Positions 7,891 through 16,911 of a stretch of DNA of 64,000 bases are shown here, one piece after another. Below the pieces are notes generated by a model that saw nothing but the letters and a program-made list of their open reading frames with translations, was not told where the DNA came from and searched no databases. Made by a program: the position numbers and the translations under genes. The stretch spans positions 186,001-250,000 of the forward strand of contig NZ_JAEMHM010000004.1 in NCBI RefSeq assembly GCF_016458275.1. The letters run 5' to 3'. This DNA is from Geomesophilobacter sediminis. Its GTDB lineage: Bacteria; Desulfobacterota; Desulfuromonadia; Geobacterales; Geobacteraceae. Positions within the stretch are counted from its first letter, which is position 1. Every line of letters starts with the position of its first letter.

Positions 7891-9867
7891 CTAGATGCTC
7901 GCCAGTGCCCTGGTCGCCTCGGCACGCCACGGAAACGGCGCCGTGCCGGCCAGCGACTTGGCGAGCTGCTGCTTCGCCTCGGCGGTCTTTCCCGTCTTGA
8001 TCAGCGCCATCCCCAGGTGGTAGGAGATTTCCGGGGCGGGGTTCTTCGCCACGACCTGCTGCAGCAGCTCCACCGCCTTCCCGGCCTCCCCCTTCCGGTA
8101 GTAGATCCACCCGAGGGTGTCGAGTACGCTGACCCCGGCGGGGTTGAGGCTGCGGGCCTTCTCGGCGAGTTGCAGGGCCCGCTCCAGGTCCTTGCCGTCG
8201 CGCCCCGTAGTGGCGTAGAGATATGCCAGGTCGTTCGCCACCAGCCAGGAGCCGGGGTTGAGCTGCACCGCCTTTTCGTACTCGGCCACCGCGCGCTCCC
8301 GTTTCCCCTGCTTGAGGTGCAGCGCCGCCGATTTCACGTAGCCGATGGCGATCGAGGGGGCCTTCCGGATCACTTCCTGGTAGGCGGCCTCCCCCCCCTT
8401 CTCGTTGCCCGAGAGCACCAGCGCGTCCCCCAGGAGCACCCGGGCCTCCACGTCCCGGGGTTCCTTGGCGACAAGCTTCTCCAGCACCTCCTTTGCCGCC
8501 GGGTAATCCTTCTGGATGGTGTGGAACTTGGCAAAGGCGATCTGCACCTCCCGCGAGCCGGGGGCGATCTTCTCGGCGCTCCTGAGGTTGTCCAGGGCAA
8601 GCCCGGGGGCCTTGTTCATCAGGTTGGCCTCGGCCAGGCGCAGGTACCCGGGAAGGAACTGGGGCTTGTCGGAAACCACGGTGCGGAATTCGGCCACCGC
8701 GGTCCCCGCCTCCTTGCGCTGCAGGCAGATGCTCCCCTTGAGAAAGCGCGCCTCCACGTTCTTCGGGCTCTCCTTGAGCACCTGCTCCACGTACCCGGAC
8801 GCCTGGGCCAGGTCACCCTGCTGCAGGTACACCTTGGCCAGCGCGGTCTTCGCCTCGACCACCCCGGGGCTGCTCTCCTTGTCGGCGGAAAGGGCCTCTT
8901 TGAGGACCGCGATCCCCCGCTCCGGGTGCGGACCGTTCAGGTAGAACTCGCTCAAGGCGAAGCGGAGGTTGAAGCTCTTGGGACTCTTGGCAATCCCCTC
9001 CTTGAGGGTCTTCTCGGCGTCGTCGGGGCGCTGGTGCTGGCCGTAGAAGAGGGCCACCTTGAGACGGCGCTCCTCGCTCACCGGGTCGGCGGCGACGATC
9101 CCGTCGAGAACCCGGGTCGCCTCGGCCACCTTACCGGCGTCCCAGTGGAAGCGGGCCAGGTTCAGCGGGTGGTTCAGGTTTTTCGGCTCGAGCTGGCAGA
9201 CCTTGGCGAGGACGGCGGCGACCTGCTCCGGCTTGTTCTGCCGGGCGAGGATCCCGGCCTGGGCGAGGTTCACCTCGACCGCGTTCGGGTTCGCCTCCAG
9301 TCCCCGCGCCACGGCGGCATCCGCTCCGGCGCTGTCTCCTTTCTCGGCGTGGGCGGTGGCCAGAAGGAGGTAGGTGTCGGGAGTCTTGATACCGCGCCCG
9401 ATCAGCTCCTCCAGGTAGCGGCAGGCGGCGTCGTTTTCCTTGCGCGCCACCATGAGCGCCCCCTTGAGCAGCAGGGCGTCGCGGTAGTTCGGGTCCTGCT
9501 TGAGGATCAGGTCGTCCTTTTCCTGGGCCTTGTCCAAAAGCCGCGCCCCCAGGAAGATCTTCCCGATCTGGTACTGGGCGTCCTTGTTGGCGGGGTCGAG
9601 CTCGACCGCCTTGGAGAAGTAGCCGTAGGCACCCTTGAGGTCCCCCTCGCGCAGTGCGATCATGCCGGAGAGGTAGTGCGCTCCGGAGAACTTGGGGTCG
9701 ATCTGGAGGGCGTTTTTCAGCTCCAGCCGGGCATTGACGTACTCCCCCTTCTCGTAGAGCTCTTTTCCCTTGGCGAAGAACTTCTGCTTCTTGGCCTCCG
9801 GCCCGGAGCAGGCGGCGAGCAGGAACATAAGGAGCAGCAAGGAAAACAGACGGGACAATCGGTACAT
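7891..9867 (-). CDS. prsT: TPR-repeat lipoprotein, PrsT-like
   Basis: This is a probable periplasmic or outer-membrane-anchored scaffold for polysaccharide export. The 658-residue protein has a lipoprotein signal (LLLLMFLLAACSG, lipidated Cys about residue 20) followed by uninterrupted tetratricopeptide repeats, for example ALQIDPKFSGAHYLSGMI and AVELDPANKDAQYQIGKI. Such TPR lipoproteins accompany exosortase-type loci (PrsT family); family members I know of are longer, so this may be a shorter variant. The ATG at 9867 is preferred over a TTG two codons earlier because AGGAGG sits 6 bases upstream of it. It is last in the unit with the WecG-like, exosortase and WecA-like genes. Confidence 0.82.
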   Translation of the reverse strand: MYRLSRLFSLLLLMFLLAACSGPEAKKQKFFAKGKELYEKGEYVNARLELKNALQIDPKFSGAHYLSGMIALREGDLKGAYGYFSKAVELDPANKDAQYQIGKIFLGARLLDKAQEKDDLILKQDPNYRDALLLKGALMVARKENDAACRYLEELIGRGIKTPDTYLLLATAHAEKGDSAGADAAVARGLEANPNAVEVNLAQAGILARQNKPEQVAAVLAKVCQLEPKNLNHPLNLARFHWDAGKVAEATRVLDGIVAADPVSEERRLKVALFYGQHQRPDDAEKTLKEGIAKSPKSFNLRFALSEFYLNGPHPERGIAVLKEALSADKESSPGVVEAKTALAKVYLQQGDLAQASGYVEQVLKESPKNVEARFLKGSICLQRKEAGTAVAEFRTVVSDKPQFLPGYLRLAEANLMNKAPGLALDNLRSAEKIAPGSREVQIAFAKFHTIQKDYPAAKEVLEKLVAKEPRDVEARVLLGDALVLSGNEKGGEAAYQEVIRKAPSIAIGYVKSAALHLKQGKRERAVAEYEKAVQLNPGSWLVANDLAYLYATTGRDGKDLERALQLAEKARSLNPAGVSVLDTLGWIYYRKGEAGKAVELLQQVVAKNPAPEISYHLGMALIKTGKTAEAKQQLAKSLAGTAPFPWRAEATRALASI

Positions 9868-9906
9868 GGACAACCTCCTTTGGGAGTAAAACTCAGGTTT
9901 TCTTTC

Positions 9907-11529
9907 TCAAAGCGCAACCAGCAGCAGCGCCGCCGCGGTCGACAGCGCGAGCCTGCCGTAGCGCCCGCGCAGCTCCGCCTGGAGCACCTCGAAGCAAAAG
10001 TAAAGGAGCAGGATCTTGGCGGCGATCAGCCCAACCCGGTGCTCCTGGATCGCCTGCTCGGGGAGGTTGGGGACGACCACCGCCAGGATGAGGATCAAAA
10101 AGTCCATCGGCGAGCTGCGGAAGCCGGACGTCCTCCGGGAGAATTTCGACACCAGGATCATCAGGACCGCCACCGCACCGAAGCTTGCGTCGTAGCAGCG
10201 TGCCAGGGCGGGAAAGGCGTCGGCAAAGCCGGGGTGACCGAGGTAGACGGCAAACGGGATCAATAGGTAGAGCACCATGCGGAGCAGCCCCGGGAGCACC
10301 GCCCAGCGCCGCCACAGCGCGAGCAGGATCGCAGCGGCCCCGACCAGAAACAGGGCGCTCACCCACAGGGGGGGGCGGTCCGCCAGGAACGCGGTCCCCA
10401 CCAGCAAGAGGAGCACCGCCGCCTCGAAGGGGCGGAAGGCGCGCCGGATCACGCTCCCCTCCCGCTTCAACAGCCGCAGGCGGCCGGCGACGTGCGCGTT
10501 GAAGAGGTCGACGCGCCGAAGCGGACGGCCGCGCCGGGCCGCGCCCCAAAACCCTGCGAGGATCAGCGCCGAGAAGAGCAGGTAGCCGGCCAAAAGCATC
10601 CAGTCCGGGTAGAAGCGAAAGTGCACCGCCGCCACCAGCAGGACGGTCTGGAAAAGGTAGATGATGAGAACCGACTCGGGATGCCGGAAACCGAGCGCCA
10701 TGAGGTTGTGGTGGAAATGGTTCTTGTCCGCGGCAAACGGGGAGCGCCCCCGGCTCACCCGCAGGGTCATCACGGTGAGGGTGTCCAGGACCGGGAACCC
10801 GAGCAGGATCAGCGGGAGCACCGGGCTCAAGGCGGTCTGGTGCCCCTGGGTGAGCGCCAGCGCCAGGATCACGGCGGAAAACCCCAAAAGCTGGCTTCCG
10901 GCGTCACCCATGAAGACCGAGGCAGGATGGGTGTTGAACCTTAAGAACCCGAACAGGGCTCCCAGAAGCGCCAGGGCGATCAGCCCGATCACGGTGTTGC
11001 CGTCCAGAAAGGCGAGGTAGCCGATCCCGGCGAAGATCAACAGGGAGATCCCCCCCGCCAGTCCGTCCAGCCCGTCGGAAAGGTTGATCGCGTTGGTCAC
11101 CCCGACGATGGCGAATAGCGTCAAAGAAATCGAGACCCAACCCGGCAGTATCGTGTCGGGAAGAATCCCTCCCAGGCTCACGATGCGCACCCCGCCGCCG
11201 AATATCGCCACCAGCGCCGCCACCCCCTGGCCGGCGAACTTCACCTTCGGGGAAAGATCCTTCACGTCGTCCACCCCCCCGACCAGCACCAAAACCGCGG
11301 CACCGGCCAGGTAGGAAAGGACGAAGCGGTCGGCCGGGAGCCAGTAGCACAGGGGGAGAAACGCCCCCAGGGCCATCGCCCCCCCCCCGACCCTGGGGAT
11401 CGGGATGGTATGGACCTTGCGCTCGTTGGGGAGGTCGACCCATTGCAGACGCAGCGCCAGCTCGATGAACAGCGGCGTCAGCGCGATGGTGACCAGTACC
11501 GCGGTAAGTAGCGTGGTCAGATAGGTCAT
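9907..11529 (-). CDS. Undecaprenyl-phosphate GlcNAc-1-phosphate transferase (WecA/MraY family) with C-terminal extension
   Basis: This integral membrane enzyme starts repeat-unit synthesis by moving a sugar-1-phosphate, probably GlcNAc-1-P, from UDP-sugar onto undecaprenyl phosphate. Family motifs are present: GGVDDVKDLSP (acidic pair), NAINLSDGLDGLAGG, VFMGDAGSQ and the HFHH cluster (AADKNHFHHNLMALGF). The first 340 or so residues match the family length. A further 190 or so hydrophobic residues with about six membrane segments follow, making 540 in all. The extension is unusual and its function is unknown. The start ATG overlaps the stop of the exosortase gene (TGATG). No WcaJ/EpsE-type initiating transferase is present in the window, so this is the likely first enzyme. 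Confidence 0.88.
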   Translation of the reverse strand: MTYLTTLLTAVLVTIALTPLFIELALRLQWVDLPNERKVHTIPIPRVGGGAMALGAFLPLCYWLPADRFVLSYLAGAAVLVLVGGVDDVKDLSPKVKFAGQGVAALVAIFGGGVRIVSLGGILPDTILPGWVSISLTLFAIVGVTNAINLSDGLDGLAGGISLLIFAGIGYLAFLDGNTVIGLIALALLGALFGFLRFNTHPASVFMGDAGSQLLGFSAVILALALTQGHQTALSPVLPLILLGFPVLDTLTVMTLRVSRGRSPFAADKNHFHHNLMALGFRHPESVLIIYLFQTVLLVAAVHFRFYPDWMLLAGYLLFSALILAGFWGAARRGRPLRRVDLFNAHVAGRLRLLKREGSVIRRAFRPFEAAVLLLLVGTAFLADRPPLWVSALFLVGAAAILLALWRRWAVLPGLLRMVLYLLIPFAVYLGHPGFADAFPALARCYDASFGAVAVLMILVSKFSRRTSGFRSSPMDFLILILAVVVPNLPEQAIQEHRVGLIAAKILLLYFCFEVLQAELRGRYGRLALSTAAALLLVAL

Positions 11530-13088
11530 CAGGCGTTTCTTCCCGGCAGGTAGCGGTCCAAAAGCGGCACCACCTCCCTCACAAAGGCGTTCAGGCGCGC
11601 CTCGGCGTCCTCGACCCGCTCGGCCGGGGAGACCGGCGTGATCAGCCGCACCAGCGCCCCATCGGTCCTTCTCTTGGTGAGCCCGTCGAGCAGCACGTAG
11701 AGCTTGAGCTGGAACAGGTTGGTGACGATGCGCCCCCTTTGGGGGAACCAGTAGTAGGTGAGCTCCCGCTGGCCGCTCTTCTCCATGAAGGCCCGGCTGA
11801 TCGGGATCTCCCGTCCGCCGCCGGCAAGGGAGACCCGGGTCACCCCGGAATCCTCGAAGTTCCAGCCGCTGCCGGGGAGACAGGTGGCGGGGGAGTGCAC
11901 CGACGTCCCCTTGCTCTGGCAGGAGTAGTAGGCGGCATAGAAGCTGACCGGGCTCTCCTCCCCCCGATGGTACTGGATCGTGGCGTAGTCGGTGAGCTTG
12001 AGGCTATCGAGGACCTCCGGCTCCAGCACCCCGCGCTGTCCCTGCCAGGGACCGAGGGTGAGCGGAAACTGCGACAGGGGGCGCGCTGCGGGGATCTCCG
12101 CCCGGATTTCCACCCCGTTTAAGAGCACGAGGTTCGCCGCGATCAGCACCGTGACCGCCAGGAAACGCGGGGAGAAAAGCGGAGCTGGCGCCGCGACGGG
12201 GAGCGTTGCGGGGGCCGGCTCCCGACCGGTTCCTTCCCTTCGGGGATCCGGGGCGACCCGCTTCAAAACAGCGATCTCGAGGAGCAGGAGCAACAGGCTC
12301 AGCATGAAGATCACCCATCCGGTGAGGTCGTGCAGGAAGCCGTCCACGATCTTGGGCCCCACCAACGGGTAGAGCATCCCCACCAGGGCGATCCGCACCC
12401 CGTTGGTCAAAACCGCCACCGGCACCGTCGAGAAAAGGACCACCCCCCGCTTCCAGAACGCCCCCTTGTAGTAGTAGGCGAGCAGCCCTCCCATGGCGAT
12501 CAGGGGGATCAGGTAGCGGATCCCGCTACAGGCGTCCACCACCTGCAGCCGGGTGAATCCGAGGTCGATCACGTTCCCCTCCCGAAAGGCGCTCATGCCG
12601 AAAAGGTGCAGCAGCCAGACCCCGAGTTGCGAGGAGATGAGCTTCAGCTTGAGCGACAGCTGGGTGTTGAGGTAGTTCGGGAGGGGGAAGCTCCCCAGGC
12701 CGAAGAGCAGGGGAAAGGCGATCAGCCGCAGCTTGCGCCACCCAAGGTGCAGCCATAGGGCGCCGACCAGTACCAGCCACAGCGAGAGGTACTGCGAGAA
12801 GTACTCCCCGGAGAGCTCGCCGAGCCAGAACAACAGCAGGCCGACGAGTACCGGAACCATGCCGAGCCACGAGGGGGCGGACGGGGTCCGGGCGAGAAGG
12901 TCCCGCTTCTCCCAGACCAGGTAGAGCACCACCAGCGGGATCAGCGCCGAGGAACTGTAGTCCTCGATGACCCAGTCGTGGGTCACCAGCCGGTCCAGCG
13001 TGGAGTGGTAGAGGGCCAGGGTCAGTCCCAGATACACGAGACCGTTGAGCCAGGCGGCGTGGTGGGTTCGGGAAACGAAGCGGTTCAT
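11529..13088 (-). CDS. Exosortase with fused EpsI domain (copy 1)
   Basis: Exosortases are multi-pass membrane cysteine proteases thought to cleave a C-terminal sorting signal and transfer the protein to a membrane or polysaccharide anchor; EpsI is a partner domain, here fused. In the 519-residue form the first 300 or so residues hold about eight membrane segments. The catalytic triad is Cys187 in VVDACSGIRYL, Arg232 in LTNGVRIALVG and His253 in GFLHDLTGWVIF. Residues from about 325 onward form the EpsI region, with conserved YYSCQSKGTSVHSPATCLPG and AFMEKSGQRELTYYWF. The ATG at 13088 makes the triad numbering identical to that of copy 2 (30963-32528). A GTG at 13136 with GGAGG upstream is a possible longer start. 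Confidence 0.88.
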   Translation of the reverse strand: MNRFVSRTHHAAWLNGLVYLGLTLALYHSTLDRLVTHDWVIEDYSSSALIPLVVLYLVWEKRDLLARTPSAPSWLGMVPVLVGLLLFWLGELSGEYFSQYLSLWLVLVGALWLHLGWRKLRLIAFPLLFGLGSFPLPNYLNTQLSLKLKLISSQLGVWLLHLFGMSAFREGNVIDLGFTRLQVVDACSGIRYLIPLIAMGGLLAYYYKGAFWKRGVVLFSTVPVAVLTNGVRIALVGMLYPLVGPKIVDGFLHDLTGWVIFMLSLLLLLLEIAVLKRVAPDPRREGTGREPAPATLPVAAPAPLFSPRFLAVTVLIAANLVLLNGVEIRAEIPAARPLSQFPLTLGPWQGQRGVLEPEVLDSLKLTDYATIQYHRGEESPVSFYAAYYSCQSKGTSVHSPATCLPGSGWNFEDSGVTRVSLAGGGREIPISRAFMEKSGQRELTYYWFPQRGRIVTNLFQLKLYVLLDGLTKRRTDGALVRLITPVSPAERVEDAEARLNAFVREVVPLLDRYLPGRNA

Positions 13089-13211
13089 CAAGGGCTGACT
13101 CCAACAGAGATGCCGCGAGGCGGCGCTAACAGGCACGGGAGCCCCTCCGGTTGCCCAGGGGGGATCCGGAAGAACCGAGGAGGCCGTTGCCGGAAAATGA
13201 CGCGGGGTTCG

Positions 13212-14003
13212 TTACGGCGAGGTAAAGAACTGGTCCGCCGAGCGGTGCGGCAGGACCAGCCTCTTCAGCTTCGCGATGATCACCTTCCCGGCGAAGAGGG
13301 GGAGCGCCCGTTGCCGGCGGATCCGGCTCGGCTGGGCGAGAAGGCGGTAGAGCCATTCGAGGTTGAGGCGGCACCAGAACCTGGGGGCGCGGCGCACGGT
13401 GCCGGCGATCGTATCGAGGGTGCCCCCGATCCCCTGGCAGACCCGGACGCTGGTAAGTTCCCCGGCGTGCTGGGCGAACCACCGTTCCTGGCGCGGTGAC
13501 CCCAGGGCGAGGAACAGGACCTGCGCCCCGGAGGCGTTGATCCGCGCCACCAGCGCCGGCATCTCGTGCTCCGGGACAAAGCCGTTGGCCCGCCCGACGA
13601 TCTGCAGCGCGGGATGACGGCGCCCGAGCAGCTCGGCCGCCTTGGCACTGACCTCCTCCTGCGCCCCGTACAAGAAGACCCGGTACCCCTTGGCGGCGGA
13701 GAGCCGGCAGATCTCCCCCATCAGCTCCACGCCGGGAACCCGGGAAAGACGCGCCCGGTGCAGCAGCCGGGCCGCCAGCACGACCCCGATCCCGTCCGGG
13801 ATCAAGAGGTCGGCGTTTTTAAACTGCTCGTGCAGGTCGGGATCGCGGGGCACGGAAAAGTTCTTCTCGGGATTGACGGCAAAGACGCTGTGGGGGCGCT
13901 CCCCGTGGTCGACGAACCGCTCCACGGTCATAAGGGCGCCCGCCATGTCCACCGGGTCGACCCAGAGCTTCAATATTTCGAGACGTCTTTCGGTCCTGTG
14001 CAT
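13212..14003 (-). CDS. WecG/TagA/CpsF-family glycosyltransferase (GT26)
   Basis: This enzyme transfers N-acetylmannosamine or its uronic acid onto GlcNAc-pyrophosphoryl-undecaprenol, the second step of repeat-unit assembly. The 263 residues show the family signature: FAVNPEKNFSVP, the catalytic-aspartate motif LIPDGIGVVLAARLL (Asp70) and FLALGSPRQERWF. The length is typical. TagA uses UDP-ManNAc and WecG uses UDP-ManNAcA; the presence of wecC in the window favours the uronic acid, but sequence alone does not decide. The gene opens the unit that continues with exosortase copy 1, the WecA-like transferase and the TPR lipoprotein, and a promoter-like element lies 41 bases upstream. A 123-base gap without a visible gene separates it from the exosortase start. 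Confidence 0.9.
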   Translation of the reverse strand: MHRTERRLEILKLWVDPVDMAGALMTVERFVDHGERPHSVFAVNPEKNFSVPRDPDLHEQFKNADLLIPDGIGVVLAARLLHRARLSRVPGVELMGEICRLSAAKGYRVFLYGAQEEVSAKAAELLGRRHPALQIVGRANGFVPEHEMPALVARINASGAQVLFLALGSPRQERWFAQHAGELTSVRVCQGIGGTLDTIAGTVRRAPRFWCRLNLEWLYRLLAQPSRIRRQRALPLFAGKVIIAKLKRLVLPHRSADQFFTSP

Positions 14004-14043
14004 TGCAGGCCCCCTGGCAGTGGAACAAAGATCACGGTCAGCA

Positions 14044-14065
14044 GATATATGCTTCGATTGTTACC
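14044..14065 (-). promoter_or_regulatory. GTAACA-N9-TATATC promoter-like element before the WecG-like gene
   Basis: The minus strand reads GGTAACA, nine bases, then TATATC, ending 41 bases before the start codon at 14003. It lies in the 93-base gap after the heparinase-like gene. It matches the spacing of five other elements in the window, although the first base of TGTAACA is G here. Confidence 0.4.
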
Positions 14066-14096
14066 TGCATATGAAGGGAAGCGAACAATTGTGCAA

Positions 14097-15839
14097 CTAT
14101 TGGAGTGCTCTGAGGATGGTCTGGAAAACGACCTCGCCCGGGACACCCTGCCGCCCGGCCTGCAAGACCGGCGCCGGCTCCTTCCGGTTGTACGCCGCGG
14201 AGAACCACCCGAGCGGCGGTTCCTCCTCGCCGCGGCGCAGCACCCCCCCGGAAAGCTCCAGGGCCAGGACCCGGCCGCCGCGCCGTGCGAGCCAGCAGCC
14301 GTCGCCCCGGGAGATCTCCACCTCCGGGTGAAAGTGGAAGTTGAGCTCGTAGCGGTGCGTCCCCCCCCCGAGGAACCGGTCCTCGATCCGGCAGGTGCCG
14401 TCCGGGGCCACCTGGAGGGTCCGCCGGTGGCGGACCTTCCCCGGCAGCCTCAGGTAGCCGTCGTGGCTGGCCGCCACCAGCAAGGACCCGTCCTCCCCCG
14501 CCGCAAAGCCCTCCACCGAGCAGGCGAAGGGGGAGCTCCAGACGAAGCCGGTCTGCTGCACCGCCTGGTCCGCTCCGTCCACGCAGACCGTGTTGTGGGC
14601 CCGGGTTCCCTTGAAGTAGCGGCGCCAGACCGGTTCCCCGTTGTAGCGGAAGGTGCCGGGATCGACCAGGAAGGGGATACCGCCCAGGGAAACGGTGACC
14701 GAAAGGGCGTCGGCGTGGCCGTGGTTGTTGAGGGGGGGCATCCCGAGCGGGCCGTGGTCGAAGGTGATCAGCAGCTCTTGGCCGCGGTAGACGGTGTACC
14801 CCGCGTCGGGGAAGCGGTACACCCCGGGAGGGGGAGGAGGCACGACGGCGCGCTCCGGTTGCAGCCCGGGGGCGATCACCCATCCGTCGTCGCTGTCCCC
14901 CAGCGCCGGGATCCCCCCGGAGGAGTCGGTAACGGCGGCGAGAAACGATTCCCCGGCGGTCAGCCGTTCCCGCCACCCAGGACACCCCCCGAGACCGTTT
15001 CCCTCGATGAAGCCAAGCGCCAGCCAGTACAGGTCGAGCACGAAGCGGTGGTACGACAGGGACTGCTCCAGCGCTCCGCCGTCGGGGAGGACCTGGCGGC
15101 AAAGCTCCTGGTCCAGCAGGCGGCAACCGGTATCCAGCCAGCGCGCCCCGGACCGGTCGGTCCGAAACAGGGTGCCGGCATAGAGCAGCCCCAGCGCCTC
15201 GCAGACCGTGTGGTTCCCCAAGGAGGAGTAAAGCGACAGGTTGGCCTCGATCCACCGGGCGTGGAGGTAGAGCGCCTCCCCCAGCCGCCGGAGCTCCCCG
15301 GGGTCCGGGCCGGCCTTGAGCGCCCCCAAAAAGACCGGTATCCGCAGGCCGCATTCCATCGCCGAAAGGTAGTGCGGACCGAAGGGGAACGGGTGCGCGT
15401 CGAGCCAGCGCATCAGGTCCTCCAGGAGGTAGCGGCGCGCCCTTTCCTGCCCCGGGTCGTCACCGGATCCCGGGTAGGCGAGGAGGAGGGCCAGATGCTG
15501 GAGGCGCGCCGGCTCCCACACCGTCCTGAGGTCGCCCCGGGCTGCGCCGGGGGCGCCGATGGCGTGGGCGCGCTCCCAGGCACGGAGGGTCGCCGCGTCG
15601 GTATTCAGGGTGAACCGCTCCCCCTCAAGCAGCGCCTCGACCCGCTCCCAGGTCACGGCGGGATACCCGGCGGGAAGCACCAGGAGACGGACCGCCTCCG
15701 GCTCCGGCTCCGGAACCGGGAAGCGGCGCCCGCTGCGCGCCCACCTTTTGATCCGGAAGCTGCCGGCCCGCTGCCGGGCCCGAAAAAGGATCTCGGAGCA
15801 TGAGGCGTGCTTGAGACGGAGCAGCAGGAACCTCAGCAT
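14097..15839 (-). CDS. Heparinase II/III-like polysaccharide lyase
   Basis: The 580-residue protein resembles heparinase II/III and alginate-lyase-type enzymes. An alpha-helical toroid fills about residues 60-340 (VCEALGLLYAGTLF, GALEQSLSYHRFVLDLYW). A C-terminal beta-sandwich follows, carrying the characteristic NNHGHADALSVTV (about 385-397) and IPFLVDPGTFRYNG. The latter also includes RRYFKGTRAHNTVCVDG, a hallmark of Heparinase_II_III. The Tyr and His residues expected for catalysis are present. Such enzymes in polysaccharide operons may trim or degrade the polymer, or act on uronic-acid units consistent with WecC. No clear signal peptide is visible, so its compartment is uncertain. It is the last gene of the 13-gene operon and overlaps the upstream glycosyltransferase by 7 bases. 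Confidence 0.82.
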   Translation of the reverse strand: MLRFLLLRLKHASCSEILFRARQRAGSFRIKRWARSGRRFPVPEPEPEAVRLLVLPAGYPAVTWERVEALLEGERFTLNTDAATLRAWERAHAIGAPGAARGDLRTVWEPARLQHLALLLAYPGSGDDPGQERARRYLLEDLMRWLDAHPFPFGPHYLSAMECGLRIPVFLGALKAGPDPGELRRLGEALYLHARWIEANLSLYSSLGNHTVCEALGLLYAGTLFRTDRSGARWLDTGCRLLDQELCRQVLPDGGALEQSLSYHRFVLDLYWLALGFIEGNGLGGCPGWRERLTAGESFLAAVTDSSGGIPALGDSDDGWVIAPGLQPERAVVPPPPPGVYRFPDAGYTVYRGQELLITFDHGPLGMPPLNNHGHADALSVTVSLGGIPFLVDPGTFRYNGEPVWRRYFKGTRAHNTVCVDGADQAVQQTGFVWSSPFACSVEGFAAGEDGSLLVAASHDGYLRLPGKVRHRRTLQVAPDGTCRIEDRFLGGGTHRYELNFHFHPEVEISRGDGCWLARRGGRVLALELSGGVLRRGEEEPPLGWFSAAYNRKEPAPVLQAGRQGVPGEVVFQTILRALQ

Positions 15840-16900
15840 GGCGCCCCCCCCAGGACCGCCTCCAAAATGGAGCGGAAACGCTTTTTCAGTACGGCGCTGT
15901 CGTAGCGGCCGGCGACGTCGCGGAACCCCCGGTCGGCGACGGTGCGCCGAAGGGCCGGGTCGGCCAGGCTAAGCGCGATCTTGTCCGCCAGGCTTTCGGG
16001 ATCTGCCGGGGCGAAGACCAGGGCGTTCTCACCGTCGCGCAGCAGATCCTGCAGCCCGCCGACGCTCGTGGCAAGCACCGGCGTCCGGGCGGCCATCGCC
16101 TCCAGCACCACGTTGGGAAGCCCTTCGGTGTGGCTGGGGAGAATGAGCGCGGTGCAGCGCTTGAGTTCCCGGACCACTTCGTCCGGCCCCAGCCAGGAGC
16201 CGACCGAGATCTCCCCCAGTCCCCGGCGGGCGAGGTGGGCGGCGAAGGCCCCTCCGTCCGAGGCACCGAAGCAGTTCACCCGGACCCTGACCCCGCGCCC
16301 CTTCAGGATCTCGACCGCGGCCGCCAGATCGTAAATACCTTTGGCGGGGAGGAGGCTCCCCAAAAAGAGGAAGGTAGCCTCGTCACGCCGCTCCGGCGCG
16401 GGGGCGGCAAACCGGTTCAGGTCCACCGGATTGGGGAGGACGAAGACCTGACGTCCCGGGAGCAGCCGCCGCACCACCGCCGCCACCTCGTCGTTGAGGG
16501 CGACCACGGCCTCGAACTGGGCCATGGTCGCCAGGATGTAGCTCCGCTTGACGCCGCGGGCCTGGGCCAGAAAGTCCAGGAAGTGGTTGGGGTGGATATG
16601 CAGGATCATCCTCCGGCCATAAAGCCGCCCCAGCCAGGCGATCAGGCTTTTGCGGAAGAAGCTGCTCCGTGAGGAGCTGTGGATGTAGAGCAGATCGTAC
16701 TCCCCGAGACGGCGCGCGGCGCGGGCCACCGCGGCCACTGCGGGAAGGAGTTTCCCCCCCTCGCCGGCGGTCGTCGCCAGGTAATCGAGGCGAAAGCCGG
16801 CCAGGTAGTCGGCCTCGAGCCAGTTGTTAACCACCTTGGTGATCCCGCCCCGTCCCTCCCGGGAGGGCCCGGCCATCAGGATCTTTCCGGTCCGGTCCAT
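15833..16900 (-). CDS. Glycosyltransferase, GT4 family
   Basis: A cytoplasmic GT-B glycosyltransferase of 355 residues. The N-terminal domain starts ILMAGPSREGRGGITKVVNNW, with the glycine-rich acceptor loop. The C-terminal domain has FLFLGSLLPAKGIYDLAAAVEIL and the E-x7-E donor motif in HTEGLPNVVLEAMAARTPVLA. The start is the ATG at 16900 with a GAGGGGG ribosome site; upstream sequence in the same frame is a shadow of the neighbouring gene. It sits between the formyltransferase-propeller fusion and the lyase in the long operon. The sugar it transfers cannot be read from the sequence. Confidence 0.88.
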   Translation of the reverse strand: MDRTGKILMAGPSREGRGGITKVVNNWLEADYLAGFRLDYLATTAGEGGKLLPAVAAVARAARRLGEYDLLYIHSSSRSSFFRKSLIAWLGRLYGRRMILHIHPNHFLDFLAQARGVKRSYILATMAQFEAVVALNDEVAAVVRRLLPGRQVFVLPNPVDLNRFAAPAPERRDEATFLFLGSLLPAKGIYDLAAAVEILKGRGVRVRVNCFGASDGGAFAAHLARRGLGEISVGSWLGPDEVVRELKRCTALILPSHTEGLPNVVLEAMAARTPVLATSVGGLQDLLRDGENALVFAPADPESLADKIALSLADPALRRTVADRGFRDVAGRYDSAVLKKRFRSILEAVLGGAPC

Positions 16901-16911
16901 GGCTTCCCCCC

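Noticed and set aside
7861-10266. Long plus-strand open frame (about 800 residues) opposite the TPR lipoprotein gene
   Set aside because: The opposite strand encodes clear TPR repeats and a lipoprotein signal; the plus frame is a shadow of high GC content.
13089-13136. GTG start of exosortase copy 1
   Set aside because: Not excluded, but the ATG at 13088 gives triad numbering identical to copy 2; the GTG has a good ribosome site and remains an alternative.
13566-15803. Very long plus-strand open frame opposite the heparinase-like gene
   Set aside because: It is a mirror of GC-rich codon use on the minus strand; the minus-strand frame carries clear heparinase motifs and the plus-strand translation has no recognisable domain.
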